The notes under the pieces are model-generated. The model was not told where the DNA came from and made no database searches. It saw only the letters and a program-made list of their open reading frames with translations. From an uncultured Achromobacter sp. (GTDB lineage: Bacteria; Pseudomonadota; Gammaproteobacteria; Burkholderiales; Burkholderiaceae_B): a stretch of 8,499 bases of DNA. Of the stretch, positions 1 through 6,714 are shown piece by piece. The stretch's first letter is position 1. Each line of letters opens with the position of its first letter. The position numbers were made by a program, and so were the translations under genes. The DNA lies in assembly GCA_913775005.1 (NCBI GenBank), contig CAJYKY010000182.1, positions 1 through 8,499 of the forward strand. The letters are read 5' to 3'.

Positions 1-259
1 GCGAATCTGCGGCAACAGCTTCGATGGCCGCGCTGGCAGGCGCTTCGAACAACACCGCGCTGGCGCCCAGCGCCAACGCCTTATCTATATAGAGACGTCC
101 ATCGCTGGACAGGCCCGGGCAGGCAACGAACACATCGCCCGGCTCGATATCGCGCGAGTCCAGTTTCAGGTGCGCCGTCAGCGAGACGCGCGCATGCAAC
201 CACGCCACGGTCTCGGCAACCGTGGCGACGGGGGAAGAGAGGAAGCCTTTGGCGCTCAT
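1..259 (-). CDS. murE: UDP-N-acetylmuramoyl-L-alanyl-D-glutamate ligase MurE, N-terminal part (gene runs off left edge)
   Basis: MurE adds the third amino acid (meso-diaminopimelate in Gram-negatives) to UDP-MurNAc-L-Ala-D-Glu in the cytoplasm, using ATP. Only the first 86 codons are present. They read as the N-terminal UDP-binding domain: the segment LDSRDIEPGDVFVACPG (residues 34-50) is the typical MurE 'DSR.v.pGdlFvA.pG' block, followed by DGRLYIDKALALGASAVLFE (54-73). The ATP-binding P-loop and the substrate-specificity motif lie outside the window, so the amino acid added cannot be checked here. The ATG at 259 overlaps the ftsI stop as ATGA. A strong AAGGAG Shine-Dalgarno (268-273) sits 8 nt upstream, inside ftsI, so translation is probably coupled to ftsI. 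Its place after ftsI is the normal dcw order. An ORF in another frame that begins at 299 is a shadow and lacks this motif set. Confidence 0.93.
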   Translation of the reverse strand, partial: MSAKGFLSSPVATVAETVAWLHARVSLTAHLKLDSRDIEPGDVFVACPGLSSDGRLYIDKALALGASAVLFEAPASAAIEAVAADS

Positions 260-1986
260 CTGCCTGGCTCCTTGAGACCAGCAACAATCGTGGATTCAAA
301 AGGCGCGTCAGGCCGCACCCCCATCAGCCTCAGGCTCCCCCCCACGATGTGGGAGAACACGGGCGCGGCAATGGCGCCGCCGTAATAACCGCCAACCGTC
401 GGCTCATCGATAGACACGGCCACGACGATCTTCGGATCCGACACGGGCGCAAAGCCCACGTACGAACTCCGGTAACGCTGCATGCTGTACTTGCCGTCGA
501 CGATCTTGCGCGCGGTGCCGCTCTTGCCAGCGACGCGGTAGCCCTGCACCTGGGCGGCCTTGGTGCCTTCCGGGCCGGCGGCCGCTTCCAGCATCGCGCG
601 CACCATGGCCGTGGTCTTGGGCGTGTAGATCTTGACGCTGGTGGGATCGCTGTCGCGCTTAACTAGCGTCAGCGACACCATGTCGCCGTTGCGGGCGAAC
701 ACGGTGTAGGCGCGCGCCACTTGCAGCAATGACACCGACAGGCCATAGCCGTAAGCCATGGTCGCCTTTTCGATGAGACGCCAGCGGTCCCAAGGACGCA
801 GACGGCCGGGCGCAGCGCCCGGGAACCCCACCTGCGGCGCCTGACCCAGGCCCAATTCGGTGAAGCGGTCCCACATTTCGCGGGATTCCAGCTTCTCGGA
901 GATCATCGTCATGCCGATGTTGCTGGACTTGCGCAGCACGCCGGCCACATCCAGAGTGCCATTACGGCTGACATCGCTGATCGTGCTGCCTTGATACGTG
1001 AAACGGCCGTTGCCGGTTTCGAACAACGTCGACGTCGTGATGCGGCCCAAGTCCAGCGCCAGTGCGGCGGTGAACGGCTTCATGATGGAACCGGGTTCGA
1101 AGGTATCGGTGATGGCCTGGTTGCGCAGCTTCGAACCGTGGAAGGTTTCGCGCTTGTTCGGATCAAACGTAGGCACGTTGGCCAGAGCCAGAATTTCGCC
1201 CGTGTGCACGTCCACCACGACGGCCGTCGCCCCCTTGGCCTGGTGCTTATCCATGGCGTCCTTCAATTCCTTGAACACCAGGTACTGCAAACGGGTATCG
1301 ATAGACAGGCGCAAATCACGGCCATCGACCGGCAAGGTCACGGCCTGCACGTCTTCAATGACGCGGCCCAGGCGGTCCTTGATGACGCGGCGGCTGCCCG
1401 GGCGCCCTTGCAACTGCTGGTTGAACGTCAGTTCGACGCCTTCCTGGCCTTGATCTTCAACGCTGTTGAAGCCCACCACGTGCGCCATCACATCGCCGTC
1501 GGGATAGTAGCGGCGCGTCTCGGGCTGCTGATGCACGCCGGGCATGCCCAGCTGCTTGATCTTGTCGGCCACGTCCATCGCCACCTGGCGCTTCAGATAG
1601 ACGAAGTTCTTGTCTTCGTCCACCAGGCGATGGCGCAAATCGGCCACGGGCATTTCCAGCAACTTGGCCAGCGAATCCATCTGCGCGGGCGTGCCTTGCT
1701 TGGCATCTTCGGGGATGGCCCAGATGGCGCGCGCCGGCACGCTGGATGCCAGCACGGCGCCATTGCGATCGGTGATCTTGCCGCGCGTGGCAGCAAGCGT
1801 CAGCGTGCGTTCGTAGCGGCGTTCACCCTGTTGCTGCAAGAACTCCGTCGACAAACCTTGCAGGAACAGCGCGCGGCCGGCCAGCACGGTAAACCCGCCA
1901 AACAGCAGGATCAGCACCAGGCGCGCGCGCCAGGTGGGCAATTGCCCGCGCAGCACGGGATTGTCGAAGAAGGGAACGCGCTTCAT
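256..1986 (-). CDS. ftsI: Peptidoglycan D,D-transpeptidase FtsI (penicillin-binding protein 3)
   Basis: FtsI is the septum-specific class B penicillin-binding protein. It cross-links new peptidoglycan in the periplasm at the division site, working with the glycosyltransferase FtsW. The 576-aa protein is close to E. coli FtsI (588 aa). It has a short cytoplasmic N-terminus and one membrane anchor (about residues 21-43, rich in L/V/F). The pedestal domain follows, with RGKITDRNGAVLA (68-80) and RYYPDGDVMAHVVGF (159-173). The transpeptidase domain carries all three active-site motifs: SIMK (300-303, nucleophile S300, base K303), SSN (354-356) and KSGT (488-491). Family members often have KTG in the last motif; serine here is a known variant and not a defect. 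The ATG at 1986 overlaps the ftsL stop as ATGA, with GGAGG (1993-1997) 6 nt upstream. Its own TGA overlaps the murE ATG. No promoter of its own was seen, so it is most likely expressed from the mraZ promoter. Confidence 0.97.
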   Translation of the reverse strand: MKRVPFFDNPVLRGQLPTWRARLVLILLFGGFTVLAGRALFLQGLSTEFLQQQGERRYERTLTLAATRGKITDRNGAVLASSVPARAIWAIPEDAKQGTPAQMDSLAKLLEMPVADLRHRLVDEDKNFVYLKRQVAMDVADKIKQLGMPGVHQQPETRRYYPDGDVMAHVVGFNSVEDQGQEGVELTFNQQLQGRPGSRRVIKDRLGRVIEDVQAVTLPVDGRDLRLSIDTRLQYLVFKELKDAMDKHQAKGATAVVVDVHTGEILALANVPTFDPNKRETFHGSKLRNQAITDTFEPGSIMKPFTAALALDLGRITTSTLFETGNGRFTYQGSTISDVSRNGTLDVAGVLRKSSNIGMTMISEKLESREMWDRFTELGLGQAPQVGFPGAAPGRLRPWDRWRLIEKATMAYGYGLSVSLLQVARAYTVFARNGDMVSLTLVKRDSDPTSVKIYTPKTTAMVRAMLEAAAGPEGTKAAQVQGYRVAGKSGTARKIVDGKYSMQRYRSSYVGFAPVSDPKIVVAVSIDEPTVGGYYGGAIAAPVFSHIVGGSLRLMGVRPDAPFESTIVAGLKEPGR

Positions 1987-2273
1987 TGAGCGCCTCCGGC
2001 CGCTTGGGCGGGAGCTTGATTCAAATAGAGCGTGCGGTCGGGGACGATGGGAATCATCTTCAGGCCGTCACGTGCGATCACATCGACCCGCGCGTTGCGG
2101 GCGAGTTCGGCGCGGTCCAGCTGCAAGCGGCGCCAATTGGTTTCCAGGTCGCGCGCCTGCGCCTGATCGCGTCCCAGCTCTACAAAGAGCTGGCGCGACT
2201 GATACCGGCTGGTGACCAGGGAAATGGCCGACAGCATCAGTAACGCCGCAACGATCAGGTTGATGCGACCCAT
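1983..2273 (-). CDS. ftsL: Cell division protein FtsL
   Basis: FtsL is a small bitopic divisome protein that forms a complex with FtsB and FtsQ and helps activate FtsW-FtsI septal synthesis. The family is poorly conserved in sequence, so the call rests on size, shape and place. The product has 96 aa, a very short cytoplasmic head (MGR) and one membrane span (about 4-21, INLIVAALLMLSAISLVTS). A charged, leucine-containing stretch suited to a coiled coil follows (about 27-62), then a short periplasmic tail containing IARDGLKMIP, a pattern common at this point in betaproteobacterial FtsL. It lies exactly between rsmH and ftsI, its usual slot. Its ATG overlaps the last base of the rsmH TAA stop (TAATG), and a purine run AAAGGGGGG (2282-2290) 8 nt upstream can act as ribosome binding site. 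Its stop overlaps the ftsI start. Confidence 0.93.
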   Translation of the reverse strand: MGRINLIVAALLMLSAISLVTSRYQSRQLFVELGRDQAQARDLETNWRRLQLDRAELARNARVDVIARDGLKMIPIVPDRTLYLNQAPAQAAGGAQ

Positions 2274-3370
2274 TAGCGCCGCCCCCCTTTGCCACCGCGC
2301 CGAGGCGGCGGTGCCAGGTCGCTGCCGGGCAGCGAGCCGATCTTCACAAACGCAAAACCGCCCTCGGCGGGCAGCGGTGTTTCGGTGCGCTCAGCAACGC
2401 GCAGCACCGCGGAGCGGGCGCGGGCGTTGCTGGACACTTCTTCATCTTCGGCCAGGACGCGGCCCAAGGAACGCAATACAGGCTGGGGCATTTCGCTTTC
2501 GCGCAGCGGCAAGCGAGCATGCGCAGCGGCCGGACGGGCCGCCGCCATGATGCATTGCTTGACCATGCGGTCTTCAAGCGAATGAAAGCTGATCACCGCC
2601 AACCTCCCCCCCGGGGCAAGCAGGTCTAGAGCTGCCGCGAGGGTGCGCGCGAGCTCTTCGAGTTCCCGATTGATGTAAATCCGTAGAGCTTGAAAGGTGC
2701 GTGTGGCCGGATGCTGCCCCTTTTCGCGCGTGCGGACGGCGCTGGCGACGCACTCGGCAAGTTCGAGCGTGGTGCGCAGCGGCCTTGTTGCGCGGCGAGC
2801 AGCAATCGCCTTTGCAACCTGAAAAGCAAACCGTTCTTCGCCATAATCCGCTATGACCTCCCGCATCTCATCCACACTGGCTTGCGCCAGCCAATCCGCC
2901 ACCGTGGGACCACGAGTGGTGTCCATCCGCATATCGAGCGGGCCGTCTCTCATGAACGAGAAGCCGCGCTCTGCGTCATCGATCTGAGGCGACGAAACGC
3001 CCAGATCCAACATCACGCCATCGACCTTGTCGATGCCAAGCTGCTGCAATTCTTCTGCCATGGTGGCAAAGCCGCCATGGATAACCGTGACTCTTGAATC
3101 CGTCTCTGCCAGCGCACGCGCCACGGCAATCGCTTCGGGATCCTTATCGAACACCACCAGCCGCGCAGACTTGCCCAGGCGTCCAAGCAGTTCGCGACTG
3201 TGCCCGCCGCGGCCAAAAGTGCCGTCGACAAACACGCCGCGTTCCGCCCGCGTAGCCGTATCCGGCTCGGTCTGCGAGTTCGACCGTGCCGCACCCTTGC
3301 CGCCAAAGTCGGGCAGCAATAGTGCGTCCACCGTCGGCTCCAGCAGAACGGGCCGATGTTCGAATTCCAT
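2273..3370 (-). CDS. rsmH: 16S rRNA (cytosine-1402-N4)-methyltransferase RsmH (MraW)
   Basis: RsmH uses S-adenosylmethionine to methylate N4 of C1402 in the decoding centre of 16S rRNA. The start was set at ATG 3370, which gives MEFEHRPVLLEPTVDALL, the normal family N-terminus ('H.PVLL.E.v..L'). A longer reading to 3463 would run into mraZ. In the 365-aa product one sees the SAM-binding loop DGTFGRGGHS (49-58), VVFDKDPEA (72-80), MLDLGVSSPQIDDAERGFSF (120-139), GPLDMRMD (143-150), YGEERFAFQVAKAI (176-189), HPATRTFQALRIYINRELEEL (220-240) and VISFHSLEDRMVKQ (259-272). E. coli RsmH has 313 aa. The extra length here comes mainly from an insert of about 20 residues before the SAM loop (about 23-45) and a longer C-terminus ending in a Pro/Gly/Arg-rich basic tail (354-365). 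The start lies 8 nt after the mraZ stop and has no recognisable Shine-Dalgarno, so it may depend on ribosomes finishing mraZ. Confidence 0.96.
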   Translation of the reverse strand: MEFEHRPVLLEPTVDALLLPDFGGKGAARSNSQTEPDTATRAERGVFVDGTFGRGGHSRELLGRLGKSARLVVFDKDPEAIAVARALAETDSRVTVIHGGFATMAEELQQLGIDKVDGVMLDLGVSSPQIDDAERGFSFMRDGPLDMRMDTTRGPTVADWLAQASVDEMREVIADYGEERFAFQVAKAIAARRATRPLRTTLELAECVASAVRTREKGQHPATRTFQALRIYINRELEELARTLAAALDLLAPGGRLAVISFHSLEDRMVKQCIMAAARPAAAHARLPLRESEMPQPVLRSLGRVLAEDEEVSSNARARSAVLRVAERTETPLPAEGGFAFVKIGSLPGSDLAPPPRRGGKGGRR

Positions 3371-3378
3371 AAAATTTT

Positions 3379-3807
3379 TTAGAACGAAAACTGGTTCAAC
3401 ACATCCGGCATACCCTTGGCCAAATCTTCCGCCTCGCGGCTGGCCAGAGTAGCGGCGTCCCACAGCTCGAAGTGCGCGCCCAGACCGAGCAGCATCACAT
3501 CGCGCGTCATACCGGAAGCGTTGCGCAGTTCAGGAGCGATCAGGACCCGGCCGGAGCCGTCCAATTCGACATCCTGAGCGTTGCCCAGCAACAGCCGCTG
3601 CAACGCACGAGCCGTCATGGGAAAAGCGGCGATCTGTTCGCGCTTCTTTTCCCACTCGGGCCGCGGATACACCAGCAAGCAGCCGTCAGGGTGGCGGGTC
3701 AGGGTCAGCCGGCCATCGGCCTGCGACATCAGCGCGTCACGATGCCGGGTCGGAATCGAGATCCGTCCCTTGGCATCCAGCGTGAGCGCGCTGCTTCCCT
3801 GAAACAC
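3379..3807 (-). CDS. mraZ: Transcriptional regulator MraZ
   Basis: MraZ is a ring-forming DNA-binding protein with an AbrB-like (swapped-hairpin) fold that represses the dcw cluster in E. coli by binding repeats at its promoter. From the GTG at 3807 the product is 142 aa starting MFQGSSALTLDAKGRISIPT, which matches the family N-terminus (E. coli MraZ starts MFRGATLVNLDSKGR and has 152 aa). Both family signature motifs of type DxxxR are present, DAKGR (11-15) and DGSGR (83-87), each followed by a hydrophobic strand and a proline (ISIPT, VLIAPEL). The motifs RLLLGNA (71-77) and HFELWD (112-117) are also typical. Two further in-frame GTG codons at 3810 and 3831 could add 1 or 8 residues. 3807 is preferred because of family alignment and the TGGGG purine run 8 nt upstream. 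It is the first gene of the cluster, directly behind the promoter and the likely operator. Confidence 0.95.
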   Translation of the reverse strand: MFQGSSALTLDAKGRISIPTRHRDALMSQADGRLTLTRHPDGCLLVYPRPEWEKKREQIAAFPMTARALQRLLLGNAQDVELDGSGRVLIAPELRNASGMTRDVMLLGLGAHFELWDAATLASREAEDLAKGMPDVLNQFSF

Positions 3808-3815
3808 CACTTTTA

Positions 3816-3819
3816 CCCC
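3816..3819 (-). promoter_or_regulatory. Probable ribosome binding site of mraZ
   Basis: A GGGG run (part of AAGTGGGGT on the minus strand) lies 8 nt before the GTG at 3807 and 5 nt before the GTG at 3810. It is not a perfect Shine-Dalgarno, but it is the only G-rich purine run at the right distance and it supports the family-based start. A rival AGGA at 3836-3839 is only 4 nt from the upstream GTG at 3831, which is short. The run also forms part of the last predicted MraZ box, so bound MraZ and the ribosome site would share the same bases. Confidence 0.5.
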
Positions 3820-3850
3820 ACTTAATTGCACAATTTCCTACTATTTCCCA
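3816..3850 (-). promoter_or_regulatory. Predicted MraZ operator (phased TGGGN-like boxes)
   Basis: Reading the minus strand downstream from the -10 box, pentamers occur every 10 nt: TGGGA (3846-3850), TAGGA (3836-3840), TGCAA (3826-3830) and TGGGG (3816-3820), separated by 5-nt spacers. In E. coli, MraZ is known to bind TGGGN repeats separated by 5 nt in the mraZ promoter region. Here the first and last boxes fit exactly, the second has one mismatch and the third two. The first box abuts the -10 hexamer, so bound MraZ would cover the transcription start. The assignment is by pattern and position only; the weak third box is the main doubt. An inverted repeat AATTG-N2-CAATT (3824-3835) overlaps the middle of the array. 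Confidence 0.6.
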
Positions 3851-3878
3851 CTCTACGGTATGGGACAGGGGCGGTCAA
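3850..3878 (-). promoter_or_regulatory. Promoter of the mraZ-rsmH-ftsL-ftsI-murE cluster
   Basis: The minus strand shows TTGACC (3873-3878) as -35 and TAGAGT (3850-3855) as -10 with an ideal 17-bp spacer, matching the sigma70 consensus at 5 of 6 and 4 of 6 positions. Transcription would start near 3843, leaving a leader of roughly 36 nt before the mraZ GTG. An A/T-rich stretch just upstream (about 3890-3908, including a run of six A on the minus strand) could act as an UP element for RNA polymerase alpha. No other promoter was recognised within the cluster, so this one likely drives all five genes. Confidence 0.7.
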
Positions 3879-3936
3879 GCGCGTGGTTGCAATTTTTTCA
3901 ATCACAACAAGGACTTAGATCAATATGTAAATCCGC

Positions 3937-3969
3937 AAAAAGAAAAACCCCCTAATAAATCAGGAGGTT
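3937..3969 (-). terminator. Intrinsic terminator between rnpB and mraZ
   Basis: On the minus strand AACCTCCTGA (3960-3969) pairs with TTAGGGGGTT (3946-3955) across a TTTA loop, giving a 10-bp stem with two G-T pairs. A T-rich tract (TTT-C-TTTTT including the end of the stem) follows. The plus strand has no T-tract after the hairpin, so it acts on minus-strand transcripts only. It lies about 60 nt upstream of the mraZ -35 box and so would end transcripts coming from rnpB and isolate the dcw promoter. Confidence 0.8.
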
Positions 3970-4204
3970 GCGTCGGACTCTACATGTCCTTCTTCAGAAG
4001 TAGCGCCTAAGGATGACTTTGCATTGTTTTACGAAGGGCCGGATCGCCCGTTCTGACGAGGCTTCCCGCCAAACTAAGCCCCAGACCACGTCGAAAAAAA
4101 TATGGGGCGCCATCACTGGGTGCAAAGGACTCGCGCGCGCAGTTCGAGCGCAAGCACGACCCGGCCGGGCGCCAGGCCCGACCGCTCACGCGTAGAAATT
4201 CAAT
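3970..4204 (-). other. Unassigned non-coding stretch downstream of rnpB
   Basis: This is the sequence between the mature RNase P RNA 3' end and the terminator at 3937-3969. No convincing protein gene was found. It contains a GC-rich hairpin (4162-4170 with 4176-4184, 9 bp, 5-nt loop) 20 nt after the mature rnpB end, but without a T-tract. Reading on, there is a run of seven T on the minus strand (4094-4100) after a weak 4-bp stem, then short hairpins GGCTT/AAGCC (4060-4064 with 4076-4080), GGGC/GCCC (4036-4039 with 4046-4049) and TCCTT/AAGGA (3987-3991 with 4009-4013). It may be the trailer of the rnpB precursor, a small RNA ending at the terminator, or remnant DNA; the sequence alone does not decide. 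Confidence 0.4.
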
Positions 4205-4610
4205 GCAGGACGGATCTATAGGCCGGATTCTGTACACCAGGTTGCCCTGGCGGACGATCATTCCTCTGCGCGGATCATTGCTGAGCCGCTCTAGCCACCT
4301 ACCCGCATGCTTGGACGGAGCCGCCCTTCGCAGCCCGAAAGCCGCACGCATGCCTATTTGATGTTGCTCCGGATAGAGGTTGCCGCGTTTCACCCTGCGA
4401 CGCCGCCCTTCGTTACCGAAGAGCGCGATACGGAGATGGCCGTATCGGTGCGCGACAAGCGCGCCCGCTTCCCAGTCTCGTCTCTGTGGCCCTATTCCTC
4501 AGCCGCGCCCGAAGACGCAACCGGACGGCCGTTAGCCGTTACCCTGCCCTATGGAGTCCGGACCTTCCTCGATGGATCTGCATCCACCGCGATCGTCCAA
4601 TCCGTCCTGC
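4205..4610 (-). ncRNA. rnpB: RNase P RNA (class A)
   Basis: This is the catalytic RNA of ribonuclease P, which removes 5' leaders from tRNA precursors together with the RnpA protein. The ends are set by helix P1: GCAGGACGGAT at the 5' end (4600-4610) is the exact complement of ATCCGTCCTGC at the 3' end (4205-4215), giving about 406 nt (E. coli 377). Conserved blocks are visible: GAGGAAGGTCCGGACTCC followed by ATAGGGCAG near the 5' end (P3/P4 side), GGTGAAACGCGG with CAACCTC (the L15 region whose GGU pairs with tRNA CCA), CCGGAGCAACATCAAATAGG, GGGTAGGTGGCTAGAG, and CAGAATCCGGCCTATAGATCC, the last supplying the 3' half of P4. True transcript ends may differ by a few bases. Plus-strand reading frames that cross this gene, including a long upstream extension of uup, should be ignored. 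Confidence 0.96.
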
Positions 4611-4617
4611 GGCTCGT

Positions 4618-4645
4618 ATTCTATTACAGGTCGCGGCTCTGTCCC
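4618..4645 (-). promoter_or_regulatory. Promoter of rnpB
   Basis: TAGAAT (4618-4623, minus strand) is a 5-of-6 match to the -10 consensus and ends 7 nt before the first base of helix P1, as expected if rnpB starts near its mature 5' end. The best -35 candidate is GGGACA (4640-4645) at 16 bp, a 4-of-6 match. The agreement between the -10 position and the structure-based 5' end makes this fairly reliable. Confidence 0.65.
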
Positions 4646-4688
4646 CGCTCGCGATCCCCACGTCGGCCAAACAGGCTTGCGGGGTTCC

Positions 4689-4697
4689 TGCGACAAT
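4689..4697 (+). promoter_or_regulatory. Possible extended -10 promoter of uup
   Basis: TGCGACAAT fits the extended -10 form TGn followed by GACAAT (4 of 6). No good -35 hexamer sits 16-18 bp upstream, which is tolerable for extended -10 promoters. Transcription from about 4704 would give a leader near 37 nt for the ATG at 4741. This is a pattern match only, but some promoter is needed because the gene upstream is divergent. Confidence 0.35.
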
Positions 4698-4740
4698 ACG
4701 CGCTGATCCGCACAGACGCCGCAGAAACGAACTCCTCTAC

Positions 4741-6570
<1,830 letters not shown>

Positions 6571-6603
6571 CGCTGCGCCCAAAGCCTGCGGCTACAACAG
6601 GAC

Positions 6604-6619
6604 GTCTATATATATAGAC
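6604..6619. repeat. Perfect 16-bp AT-rich palindrome
   Basis: GTCTATATATATAGAC reads the same on both strands. It lies 34 nt after the uup stop in an otherwise GC-rich setting. As RNA it could fold into a weak 6-bp hairpin. Its function is unknown: it might be a protein-binding site, part of the uup 3' end, or chance. Confidence 0.6.
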
Positions 6620-6640
6620 ACGTTGCAGATCGGCAAATGA

Positions 6641-6682
6641 ATTGGGGTGAATGGCACGATGCCATTCACCCCGATTTTTATT
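6641..6682 (+). terminator. Intrinsic terminator of uup, possibly bidirectional
   Basis: GGGGTGAATGGCA (6644-6656) pairs perfectly with TGCCATTCACCCC (6660-6672) around a CGA loop. The stem extends by three more pairs (6641-6643 with 6673-6675, one of them G-T). On the plus strand it runs into a T-rich tail (GATTTTTATT), so it is a strong terminator for uup. On the minus strand the hairpin is followed by AATTCATTT, a weaker T-rich tail that may also stop pyrC transcripts. It sits between the two convergent genes. Confidence 0.9.
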
Positions 6683-6714
6683 CATGTGCGTGAAGTTTCA
6701 ACGCACAGCGCCGC

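Noticed and set aside
79..100. A stretch in murE that resembles the AT palindrome at 6604-6619 (shared GGACGTCT and TATATAGA on opposite strands)
   Set aside because: In murE it encodes the conserved DGRLYIDK residues, the match is broken by mismatches, and two copies of so simple a sequence are not evidence for a repeat family.
488..491. (FtsI residue numbers, not bases) KSGT in place of KTGT as the third active-site motif
   Set aside because: Serine at this place occurs in functional class B PBPs, and the other motifs are intact, so it was not treated as a defect or resistance marker.
991..1989. A 332-codon plus-strand frame antisense to ftsI
   Set aside because: The composition (many His, Gln, Arg, Ala) is that of a shadow frame and ftsI on the other strand is certain.
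3994..4089. A 31-codon minus-strand frame (GTG start) ending before the rnpB-mraZ terminator
   Set aside because: It has no Shine-Dalgarno, no recognisable feature and lies in a region of short hairpins; chance is more likely.
4007..4393. A 128-codon minus-strand frame overlapping the 3' half of rnpB
   Set aside because: Most of it is the RNase P RNA itself; no ribosome site or protein motif was seen.
4486..4740. An 85-residue N-terminal extension of uup in the same frame
   Set aside because: It crosses the RNase P RNA gene and its promoter, is Arg-rich without Uup-like sequence, and would place extra residues ahead of a normal Uup start.
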